Source: Pseudomonadota bacterium (GTDB lineage Bacteria > Myxococcota_A > Polyangia > Polyangiales > Polyangiaceae). From it: a DNA stretch of 6,061 nt. The notes under the pieces were generated by a model. The model was not told where the DNA came from. It saw only the letters and a program-made list of their open reading frames with translations, and searched no databases. Below are positions 1-5,412 of this stretch, piece by piece. The DNA lies in assembly GCA_023411445.1 (NCBI GenBank), contig JAEYOT010000518.1:1-6061 (forward strand). Direction: 5' to 3'. Both the position numbers and the translations under genes were made by a program. Position 1 is the first letter of the stretch. Each line of letters opens with the position of its first letter.

Positions 1-526
1 CGTGCCGTGCAGCGGGCACCGGGTCGTGATCGAGTATGCACCGTGGCGCCTCGCCTGCCAGCGCTGCGGGGCGCGAGCGGTAGAGCTGTTGGCGTGGGCG
101 GAGCCTTACCAGCGGCAGACCCGGCGACTCCAGCAGCACCTGGCCCTGGACGCGTTCTCCATGCCGTTGGTTCACGTTTCCACCAAGTGGGGCCTGAGTT
201 GGCACACGGTTCGCCGCGCCGAACTGGACGCTATCCGGCGTTGGGACCGGAATCAGCCACCCACTCCCCTGCGCCAAGTCGGTGTCGACGAAAAATGGCT
301 CGGGCGCCGGCACCACCGAAAGGAGAAGTTCGTCACCATCGTCAGCAACCTGGAAACCGGCGTCCCCCTCTGGATCGGTTATGGCCGCGGTAGCGAGACC
401 CTCAAGAGCTGGCTCGACACGCTGAGCGCCGCCCAGAAGGCTGACATCCGGCTGTTTGCCTGTGACATGCACGAGCCGTTCAAGAAGGCCATCCGTGACG
501 ACTCTTCGCTCGCTCATGTCGCCATC
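1..526 (+). pseudogene. ISL3-family transposase, fragment interrupted by an inserted element
   Basis: The frame is open from the left window edge, so the true start is outside. It reads as about 175 residues of an ISL3-type DDE transposase. From position 2 as residue 1 I see a zinc-finger half-site C19-x2-C22, a helix-turn-helix stretch (about 55-80), a first catalytic aspartate in GVDEKW (D96) and a probable second in FACDM (D155), followed by the PFKKAI segment usual in this family. Family members are roughly 400 aa or more. Everything after AHVAI (residue 175), including the third catalytic acid, is missing. The last transposase codon ends exactly at 526, where the terminal repeat of the next element starts; the few further codons to the TAG at 542-544 belong to that element. 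The family call is from motif recognition, and the gene is almost certainly inactive. Confidence 0.8.
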
Positions 527-593
527 TGTTACCGAGCAACGTAGCTGAGGGACGGACGATGGATCTCGCGCAGGCTGCGTGAGGGAGATGGCG
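527..593 (+). repeat. Left terminal inverted repeat with subterminal binding-site-like repeats
   Basis: The first 15 bases, TGTTACCGAGCAACG, match the inverted right end with two substitutions and one gap. About 20 bases further in, the CGATGG, CAGGCTG and GTGAGGG blocks align in the same order with the right end (GATGG, CAGGCTG, GTGATGG), ending at TGGCG in both. The left copy is about 9 bases longer. The exact 10-mer GCGCAGGCTG occurs at 568-577 and again just inside at 591-600. These blocks probably bind the transposase; the alignment was made by eye. Confidence 0.6.
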
Positions 594-760
594 CAGGCTG
601 GAGGGGGGCCGCCCGCGCGGAGCTTGCGCGTTTCTGGCCCGGACTGCGCTCCGCGTCGTAGAGGGCGCACCGGAGAAGACATCCGGGCGCAGTGCTCGGA
701 CAAAAAGTTGGCGGGCGGTGTTAGCGCACCGTTTCTCCCGCCGCGCTCCGCCGAAGGCAG
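545..760. other. Left-end non-coding leader of the element
   Basis: About 216 bp between the stop of the broken ISL3 frame and the first element gene. Beyond the end repeats it is GC-rich and holds no convincing ORF. No clear sigma-70 promoter is visible. The only A-rich spot is the ACAAAAAG run near 698-709. A promoter for the three genes is expected here but I cannot place it. Confidence 0.4.
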
Positions 761-1384
761 TTGACGACAATCCAGCGAAGCGACACACGAATCATCCAAT
801 CCTCGGTCGACGTCAAGTTTTGGGCAGAGAGGCCGCCGTCTTGCGCGGCGGCGCGGCCGGCGAGGTGCCCAGCCTGTGGCGCCGCGGGCCACGAGCCTGG
901 CCGAGCTGTCGGAGTCGTCGGCCACGGGCTTCGCAGCCGTGACGTGGAGGGGCCGAGCTTGCCGGGCGAGGCTCCGACGTCCACGACGGTGGTCGCGCGG
1001 CGGTACCGCTGCCGGTCCTGCGAAGCGGTGCTGGTCGTGGTGCCCCGCGGCGTGGGACGCGCGCTGCGGTACACGCTCGACGCCATCGGCTACGCGCTGG
1101 CGCTGTGGGGATACGCCCAGGAGACGGCCGAGCGAGTGCGCCAGGCGGTAAGCGCAGCGACGGCGCGGGGCGTCTCGGCGCCGCAGCAGTGGTCGTCGCT
1201 GCGGCGGTGGGCGACTCAAGGGGCGCGGCTCTTCGGCTCTGGCATGCCGGGCTCGGGCTCGAGCGGCACGCTGCGGGAGCAGGCCAGGCGTCTCGCCTCG
1301 TGGCTCGCCTCCCAAGCACCGCTGCCCACGGGTGCGGTGCCGCGTGATGCCTTCTTCGGCGGGCGCTTCGCCCGCGCACGATGA
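761..1384 (+). CDS. Zinc-ribbon / helix-turn-helix protein of the element (DUF6431-like)
   Basis: A 207-aa protein. Two Cys pairs, C36-x2-C39 (CPAC) and C84-x2-C87 (CRSC), form a likely zinc ribbon. The segment between them has a GHG-like turn, and a basic YRC strand leads into the second knuckle. Residues about 102-152 (RYTLDAIGYALALWGY ... LRRWA) look like a winged or simple helix-turn-helix. The C-terminal third is Ala/Gly/Ser-rich and low in motifs. This layout resembles proteins annotated DUF6431 that I associate with IS481-type transposase/ATPase loci; that name is from memory. The start is TTG at 761, the first usable start after an in-frame TAG at 722-724, with only a weak AAGG nearby (755-757). 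The gene lies 126 bp upstream of the transposase start. Plausible roles are end binding, target choice or regulation, none shown by the sequence. Confidence 0.65.
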   Translation: MTTIQRSDTRIIQSSVDVKFWAERPPSCAAARPARCPACGAAGHEPGRAVGVVGHGLRSRDVEGPSLPGEAPTSTTVVARRYRCRSCEAVLVVVPRGVGRALRYTLDAIGYALALWGYAQETAERVRQAVSAATARGVSAPQQWSSLRRWATQGARLFGSGMPGSGSSGTLREQARRLASWLASQAPLPTGAVPRDAFFGGRFARAR

Positions 1385-1498
1385 GCGATGGCACCGAAAG
1401 TTCGAGGCCCGCCCCAACCCCATCCACCAGACCTAGCGTCTGCCGAGCAGGCTCGCTCGGTGCGAGCGATCCATCCGCGCCGCCCACCTCGGGAGCGC

Positions 1499-1504
1499 AG
1501 GAGA
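1499..1504 (+). promoter_or_regulatory. Ribosome binding site deciding the transposase start
   Basis: AGGAGA lies 6-7 bases before ATG 1511. The earlier in-frame ATG at 1388 has no Shine-Dalgarno sequence and would add 41 Pro/Arg-rich residues unlike any known domain, so 1511 is preferred. Confidence 0.65.
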
Positions 1505-1510
1505 AAAACG

Positions 1511-2884
1511 ATGGATCGCATCATTGAAGACGGCGAAAAGCTCGGACCCAAGGACCACGCCGAGCGGGTCGCTCTGTTCCGCGTGCAGGTCATCGGGCCG
1601 CTGCTTGCCCGCGATTTTAAGGACCACGGCGAGCTCGCGGACGAGATCCGCGCGATCGCGACGAAGTGGCACCGCCCGCCGGCATCAGCGCTCGGGCGGC
1701 AGTACTCGGCGCCGACGATCGAGCGCTGGTATTACGAGTACAAGCGCGGCGGGCTCGACGCGCTCAGGCCACGGCGTCGCTCGGACATAGGCCACGCACG
1801 CGAGCTCACCCCGGAGCAACGCGCCCTACTGCTCGACATCCGCCGCGAGCACCCCAGAGCCACGGCGTCGTTGATCTTGCGCACGCTCGAGCTCGACGGG
1901 CGCGTGGAGAAGGGCGCGGTGAGCCCGTCCACGTTGCGACGGCTGTATCAGGAGCACGGCCTCGAGCGAGTTAATCTCGATGCGGCCGATGGGCGCGTCC
2001 GACTTCGCTGGCAGGCCGATCGGGCCGACGCGCTCTGGCACTCGGACGTGTGCCACGGGCCGGCCATGAAGCTTGGTGACCGCGTAGTGCCTCTGCGCAT
2101 CCACGCGCTGCTCGACGATCACAGCCGGTACATTGTCGCAATCCAAGCGGCAACGACCGAGCGAGAAGTCGAGATGCTCGCGCTGATGGTGAAAGGCATG
2201 CGCGACACGGGTCGCCGTCCTGGTGCGCTCTATCTCGACAACGGCTCGACCTACCGGGGCGAGGTGCTTCAGACGCTCTGCGCGAGGCTCGGCGTCGGTC
2301 TGCTCCACGCCGAGGCCGAAGACCCTCAGGCCCGAGGGAAAATGGAGCGCTTTTGGCGGACACTGCGCGAGGGCTGCCTCGATCACCTCGGCACGCCCGG
2401 CAGCCTGCAGGACGTGCAGGTCCGGCTGCTCGCCTTCCTCGGTCAGCACTATCACGTCTCGCCGCACGCCTCGCTGATGGGCAAGACGCCCGCCCAGGTG
2501 TACGAGACCGCGCCGCGCGACGAGAAGCCAGTGACGGACGACGAGCTCGCTTTCGCGCTCACAGTCCGCGGCCGCCGCCGCGTCCGCAACGACGGCACCG
2601 TGGATATCGGCGGGGTTACCTTCGAGACGCGCGCGGGCTTCCTCGCCGGAAAGGTCGTCACTGTCGCCCGCTCGCTGCTCGACGTCTCGACGCATCCATG
2701 GATCGAGCACGAGGAAGAGCGCTACCTCCTCGGGCCCGTCAATCCCGAGGAAAACGCCCGTCGGAAGAAGGCAGGGCCTGCGGCCAACCGCCCCAAACAG
2801 GGCCTCGACGTGCCTTTCGATCCACCGGGTGCTCTGCTCAACGCGCTCCTCAAGCGCGGCCACGACGGCGGAGGTGACCGATGA
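1511..2884 (+). CDS. DD35E integrase-core transposase (IS481/TniA/TnsB-like)
   Basis: A 457-aa DDE recombinase that would cut and join element ends. The N-terminal part (about 15-95) is helix-turn-helix, with the typical IERWYYEYKRGGLDALRP stretch followed by RSDIG. A second DNA-binding segment runs to about 150. The RNase-H-fold rve core spans about 165-290 with D179 (WHSDVCHG), D243 (LYLDNGS) and E279 (GKMERFWRTL). Exactly 35 residues separate the second Asp from the Glu. A Mu-transposase C-terminal beta-barrel-like region follows (about 354-404, RRRVRNDGTVDIGG onward). The last 30 residues form a Pro-rich tail ending LLNALLKRG, where TnsB/MuA-type proteins contact their ATPase. All catalytic residues are present, so it may be active. 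Its stop overlaps the start of the ATPase gene. A longer form from ATG 1388 is possible but less likely. The subfamily is uncertain; the integrase-core call is firm. Confidence 0.9.
   Translation: MDRIIEDGEKLGPKDHAERVALFRVQVIGPLLARDFKDHGELADEIRAIATKWHRPPASALGRQYSAPTIERWYYEYKRGGLDALRPRRRSDIGHARELTPEQRALLLDIRREHPRATASLILRTLELDGRVEKGAVSPSTLRRLYQEHGLERVNLDAADGRVRLRWQADRADALWHSDVCHGPAMKLGDRVVPLRIHALLDDHSRYIVAIQAATTEREVEMLALMVKGMRDTGRRPGALYLDNGSTYRGEVLQTLCARLGVGLLHAEAEDPQARGKMERFWRTLREGCLDHLGTPGSLQDVQVRLLAFLGQHYHVSPHASLMGKTPAQVYETAPRDEKPVTDDELAFALTVRGRRRVRNDGTVDIGGVTFETRAGFLAGKVVTVARSLLDVSTHPWIEHEEERYLLGPVNPEENARRKKAGPAANRPKQGLDVPFDPPGALLNALLKRGHDGGGDR
2870..2877 (+). promoter_or_regulatory. Strong ribosome binding site for the ATPase gene, inside the transposase gene
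   Basis: GGAGGTGA ends a few bases before ATG 2881 and lies within the last codons of the transposase gene. With the ATGA overlap this points to translational coupling of the two proteins. Confidence 0.7.
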
Positions 2885-3696
2885 GCCGCTGGCTTTCCCA
2901 CTTTGGCCTGCGCGAGGCACCGTTTACCAAGGAGATCGCCGACAGCGAGCTGTGGGTCCCTTCGTCGCGAAAAGCCACCGTGGAAACCCTCGTCGAGACT
3001 TGTCGCGATCGGGGCCACGCGGTGCTCGCCGGAGAGCCTGGTGTCGGCAAGACGTGCGTCCTGCGAGCGCTCCGCCATCGACTGCCGCAGGACGGCTTCC
3101 GGCTCACCTACTGCCACAACGTGACGCTCGGTCGGCGCGACTTTTACCGCCACGTCTGCCTCGCGCTCGGTCTTTCCCCAAGCGCCACGGCGGCAGCCGT
3201 CTTCTTCGCGATCAGCACCCACATCGAACAGCTCGGCGCCGAGAAGGTGCATCCCGTCCTGCTCATCGACGAGGCGCACTTGCTCCACCAAGACGTGCTC
3301 GACCACCTGCACATCCTGGCCAACTATGAGTGCGACTCCAAGGCGCTGCTCTCCCTCGTCCTCGTCGGTTTGCCGGAGACCCGGCAGCGGCTCACCCTCG
3401 CCAAGAATCGCTCGCTCTGGTCCCGAATCCACACCCGCCTCTCTCTCGGCGAGGCCACACCGGGCGACACCGCCGAGTACATCGGCCACCGCCTGAAACA
3501 TGCCGGCTCGGAGCGTGAGCTCTTCTCCTCCGACGCCGTCGCCCTCATCCACGAGGAAACCCACGGCCGCCTGCGCGACATCGACCGCATCGCCACCGAG
3601 GCCATCAAGCTCGCCGCGCGGCGAAAGCTCCGCGCAGTCGACCGCGAGCTCGTTGTCCGTGTTTTCGGCGAGCAGGAGGCGGCGACCGAAGACTAA
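2881..3696 (+). CDS. AAA+ ATPase, ExeA/TniB/TnsC-like transposition partner
   Basis: A 271-aa protein. It has Walker A GEPGVGKT (residues 51-58), Walker B VLLIDEAH (126-133), a sensor-1-like strand LVLVGLPE (159-166) and basic SRIHTRL (181-187) in the arginine-finger region. A helical lid follows, with the ATHGRLRDIDRIA-type segment (about 226-238) usual in ExeA/TniB proteins. The N-terminus WLSHFGLREAPFTKEI is the classic ExeA-like opening. Known relatives (MuB, TnsC, TniB) bind DNA using ATP, choose target sites and stimulate the partner transposase. The start is set by the strong Shine-Dalgarno and the ATGA overlap with the transposase gene. IstB is less likely because its usual N-terminus is absent. 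Length is normal and no key residue is missing. Confidence 0.88.
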   Translation: MSRWLSHFGLREAPFTKEIADSELWVPSSRKATVETLVETCRDRGHAVLAGEPGVGKTCVLRALRHRLPQDGFRLTYCHNVTLGRRDFYRHVCLALGLSPSATAAAVFFAISTHIEQLGAEKVHPVLLIDEAHLLHQDVLDHLHILANYECDSKALLSLVLVGLPETRQRLTLAKNRSLWSRIHTRLSLGEATPGDTAEYIGHRLKHAGSERELFSSDAVALIHEETHGRLRDIDRIATEAIKLAARRKLRAVDRELVVRVFGEQEAATED

Positions 3697-3717
3697 TCCC
3701 ACATCGGTCGCGTTACC

Positions 3718-3770
3718 CGATGGCCATCGCTGCTCTGGCGCGCCCCCGCCGGACTACGTGATGGCCATCA
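3718..3770. repeat. Two perfect 12-bp palindromes with a shared GATGGCCATC core
   Basis: CGATGGCCATCG (3718-3729) and TGATGGCCATCA (3759-3770) are each perfect palindromes, with cores 41 bp apart, near four helical turns. On the minus strand the same theme recurs as TGATGGGCAT (3803-3812) and TGATGGCGAT (3827-3836). The four sites could be a subterminal transposase-binding array or operators for a dimeric protein. Confidence 0.5.
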
Positions 3771-3797
3771 TCTTTTGTGGCAGCCACCGCGCATCGG

Positions 3798-3855
3798 CGC
3801 CAATGCCCATCACCCAGCCTGCTCGAATCGCCATCAGGCAGCGTGCGCGGCAACA
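3798..3855 (-). repeat. Right terminal inverted repeat with subterminal repeats
   Basis: Read on the minus strand from 3855 inward this begins TGTTGCCGCGCACG, then GCTGCCTGATGG (3831-3842), GAGCAGGCTG (3815-3824) and GCTGGGTGATGGGC (3805-3818), ending TTGGCG. The order and wording follow the left end. The GCTGssTGAtGG motif occurs twice here and once, as GCTGCGTGAGGG, at 574-585 on the left. The outer limit 3855 is set by the TG...CA rule and the match to the left end, not by a target duplication. Confidence 0.6.
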
Positions 3856-3936
3856 ACCGGCCAACGTGACGCTAGTCCTCGTGGCCGAGCTTCGGGCGCG
3901 CCTTGCGGCTTGCCGTAGCCAATGAGGAGCTTCAAG

Positions 3937-3960
3937 CTTTGGCGCTGCGCAGCGCGAAAG
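3937..3960. repeat. Imperfect 24-base palindrome
   Basis: A perfect 14-base palindrome GCGCTGCGCAGCGC (3942-3955) is flanked by one G/G mismatch and then CTTT paired with AAAG. It lies just outside the element's right end. It has no loop and no T-run, so it is not a standard terminator. Role unknown. Confidence 0.35.
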
Positions 3961-4133
3961 GCCTAGACATTCCAGGACCGTCGAGGCGATGATCGCGGTC
4001 TTCCGGAAAGCGGCTCGGCGCTGGCCGCGCACGCTGAGGGAATGGGCGCACCCGGACCGTAAGCGAGACAGGCGGGGACATGCTCCCGGCCCCCGGCCGT
4101 CCATCGGGACGTCAGCGGGGGGGGCACAGGTCG

Positions 4134-5267
4134 TCACATCTTTAGGATTCGCTCACGCTCGAGCACACGCCGAACCTCCTCGAACTGGGCCTTGATGTTC
4201 CCCTTTGGGAACCGAATTTGGGTAAGGCCGACGATGTTCGAGAATTCCTCGCAGCCCTCCTCGAGCAGGATGATCGCGCGCTCGAATCCGAGCCGTCCCT
4301 GGAAGAGGCCAACCTCATGAATCACGTTCGCTCGGGCGACGACCTTGCCATCAGCGAGCTCGTCTTCGGCGGTCATGACTAGAAACGCGAACGTCGCGTC
4401 ATCGAGCATCGCCTCCAGGCGCTCCTTGTTCGAGAGCCCCGCGGTCGGCTCCCGGTTGAATTCGTCGGGCGTCAACCTCAGGCGGTCCTGAATGAAATCC
4501 TTCAAGTCACGCCAGACGGCGGACCTCCCGTGTCCGATGAAGATCTTGCCCTCAGTACGCGCAATGCTTTTGCCCGACATTTTCATCCCCTTTTGCAAGT
4601 AGGTAACGAGGTACCTCGCGTGCTTGGCGAGGTCGACTAGGCTGGCTCCCGGCGATGCTTGAGAAAGGATCTTCGCCTGTAGCTCGAGGTGCGCCGGTGC
4701 CTTCAGACCTTCCGCAATTGCGGTACTGTCCCTCGACATGACTTGGTTGGGCATGCCGACCTGCAAGATTTTGTGCTGTGAGATTGACGGCTCCAGTGAA
4801 TCGATCTCGTCGCGCACTCGGCGCAGCGTTGCGTCAGTCTTGCCGCTGAGCACGGCGTCTAGTGTCGGCAGGATCTCATTTCGAACTTCCTCGAAATGAG
4901 CAACGCCCCGCGTTGCCGTTTCCTCCATGAACTTCTGATCTGCTTCCGTAACGCCTGCGCGGCTGAAGATCTCTTGCTTGACGGATTCCGCGTCGACGAC
5001 GGTCCACCGCCCGCGAGTCGCATTGCTGAAGCCGCCTTCGGCGCCCCACTCGGAATCGAAATGTTCGCCCGCCCGTGCTGGCTGCAGCCCTTGGATGTAG
5101 ACGCGCGAGTGGTACCCGATCCACGAGCCCGACCACGCACGATGAACTGCTTTGACCTCGGCGAGGATGCGGTCCTTCAACTCCGAGAAGCGTCCCTCGT
5201 TGAAGGTGCGCGCAGCGCGCTCGCAGCGACGTGCCGCGCGGGTCAGGTCATCAAGCAGATCATCCAT
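4134..5267 (-). CDS. TIR-like NADase-type effector with uncharacterised N-terminal domain
   Basis: A 377-aa protein. Residues about 240-377 match the Pfam 'TIR-like' domain seen in Cap12-type cyclic-nucleotide-activated effectors: KIFIGHGRS (241-249), LKDFIQ and DEFNREP (255-274), ERLEAML (282-288), FAFLVMTAEDE (293-303), then RANVIHEVGLFQGRLGF (312-328), AIILLEEGCEEFSNI (331-345) and IRFPKGNI (351-358). E318 in HEVG is the expected catalytic glutamate for NAD+ cleavage. Residues 1-235 are mostly helical and include a conserved-looking WSGSWIGYHSRVYIQG segment (45-60) and a GEHFDSEWG motif (67-75). I recognise no named sensor domain there; by analogy it would detect a signal or hold the TIR domain off. 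There is no signal peptide or membrane segment, so it is probably cytoplasmic. ATG 5265-5267 is chosen; GAGCGAG lies a few bases upstream. G+C looks lower by eye than in the element genes, consistent with separate acquisition. A role in phage defence is inference. Confidence 0.82.
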   Translation of the reverse strand: MDDLLDDLTRAARRCERAARTFNEGRFSELKDRILAEVKAVHRAWSGSWIGYHSRVYIQGLQPARAGEHFDSEWGAEGGFSNATRGRWTVVDAESVKQEIFSRAGVTEADQKFMEETATRGVAHFEEVRNEILPTLDAVLSGKTDATLRRVRDEIDSLEPSISQHKILQVGMPNQVMSRDSTAIAEGLKAPAHLELQAKILSQASPGASLVDLAKHARYLVTYLQKGMKMSGKSIARTEGKIFIGHGRSAVWRDLKDFIQDRLRLTPDEFNREPTAGLSNKERLEAMLDDATFAFLVMTAEDELADGKVVARANVIHEVGLFQGRLGFERAIILLEEGCEEFSNIVGLTQIRFPKGNIKAQFEEVRRVLERERILKM

Positions 5268-5412
5268 GAGGCTCGCTCAACTTTGGTGTGTGGCTACGCA
5301 CGCATGGACGACTACCCCAACTCGGGACGCAAGGTCGGCCAGACTATGTCCGGGCGGCCTCTTCTGATGGTAATTTTGTTAACGGGCGCCCGTGACCGGG
5401 AGCCGAGGTCCG
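5268..5412. other. 145-bp spacer upstream of the TIR-like gene
   Basis: Separates the two minus-strand genes and probably carries the promoter of the TIR-like gene. It contains the only AT-rich island nearby (about 5370-5382, TAATTTTGTTAA), next to a perfect 12-base palindrome ACGGGCGCCCGT (5382-5393). No -35/-10 pair is clear enough to mark. Confidence 0.35.

Larger units (their letters stand above)
527..3855 (+). mobile_element. Putative three-gene transposable element (zinc-ribbon protein, DD35E transposase, AAA+ ATPase)
   Basis: The unit of about 3329 bp begins TGTTACCGAGCAACG and ends CGTGCGCGGCAACA. The reverse complement of the right end reads TGTTGCCGCGCACG, so the ends are imperfect inverted repeats with TG...CA termini, as in Mu/Tn7/IS481-type elements. 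Further matches follow inside each end. Three genes lie between the ends, all rightward: zinc-ribbon/HTH protein, integrase-core transposase, ATPase. Independent support for the left boundary is that the ISL3 reading frame stops being transposase-like exactly at 526. I see no target-site duplication (CCATC on the left against ACCGG on the right), so one flank may have been rearranged or the right end may be misplaced. There are no cargo genes and no TniQ, resolvase or TnsA. Confidence 0.65.
3697..4133. other. Gene-free stretch: right end of the element and its flank
   Basis: The first 159 bp belong to the element and hold four GATGG-type sites and the right terminal repeat. From 3856 on I find no supported gene. 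Open frames are short and lack family features; one (about 3903-3992) reads as a short helical peptide containing LAVANEELQALALR and may be gene debris. An imperfect 24-base palindrome lies at 3937-3960 and a run of eight G at 4117-4124. No clear rho-independent terminator follows the minus-strand TIR gene. Confidence 0.5.

Noticed and set aside
813..1487. 224-codon minus-strand frame opposite the zinc-ribbon gene
   Set aside because: Low-complexity Arg/Pro/Ala translation, typical of antisense GC-rich DNA.
1388..1510. Upstream start for the transposase at ATG 1388
   Set aside because: No ribosome binding site, and the extra 41 residues are Pro/Arg-rich without domain similarity; ATG 1511 has AGGAGA at the right distance.
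1826..2920. 364-codon open frame on the minus strand opposite the transposase gene
   Set aside because: It is antisense to a clear DDE transposase with intact catalytic motifs. Long shadow frames are expected in GC-rich DNA, and its translation shows no family features.
2881..3696. Identification of the ATPase as IstB, and so of the element as IS21
   Set aside because: The N-terminus WLSHFGLREAPF and the overall layout fit ExeA/TniB, and the transposase does not look like IstA.
2722..3702. 326-codon open frame on the minus strand opposite the ATPase gene
   Set aside because: Shadow of the AAA+ gene; the translation is Gly/Val/Glu-rich with no recognisable motif.
3989..4130. Possible remnant of a group II intron reverse transcriptase C-terminus (FRKAARRWPRTLR-like reading)
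   Set aside because: The likeness is limited to a few basic and aromatic residues, and no ribozyme domain V hairpin is visible nearby.
3754..4137. 127-codon minus-strand frame and overlapping plus-strand frames (3500-3925, 3989-4195)
   Set aside because: No family motifs; they cross the element's end repeats and overlap real genes at their edges.
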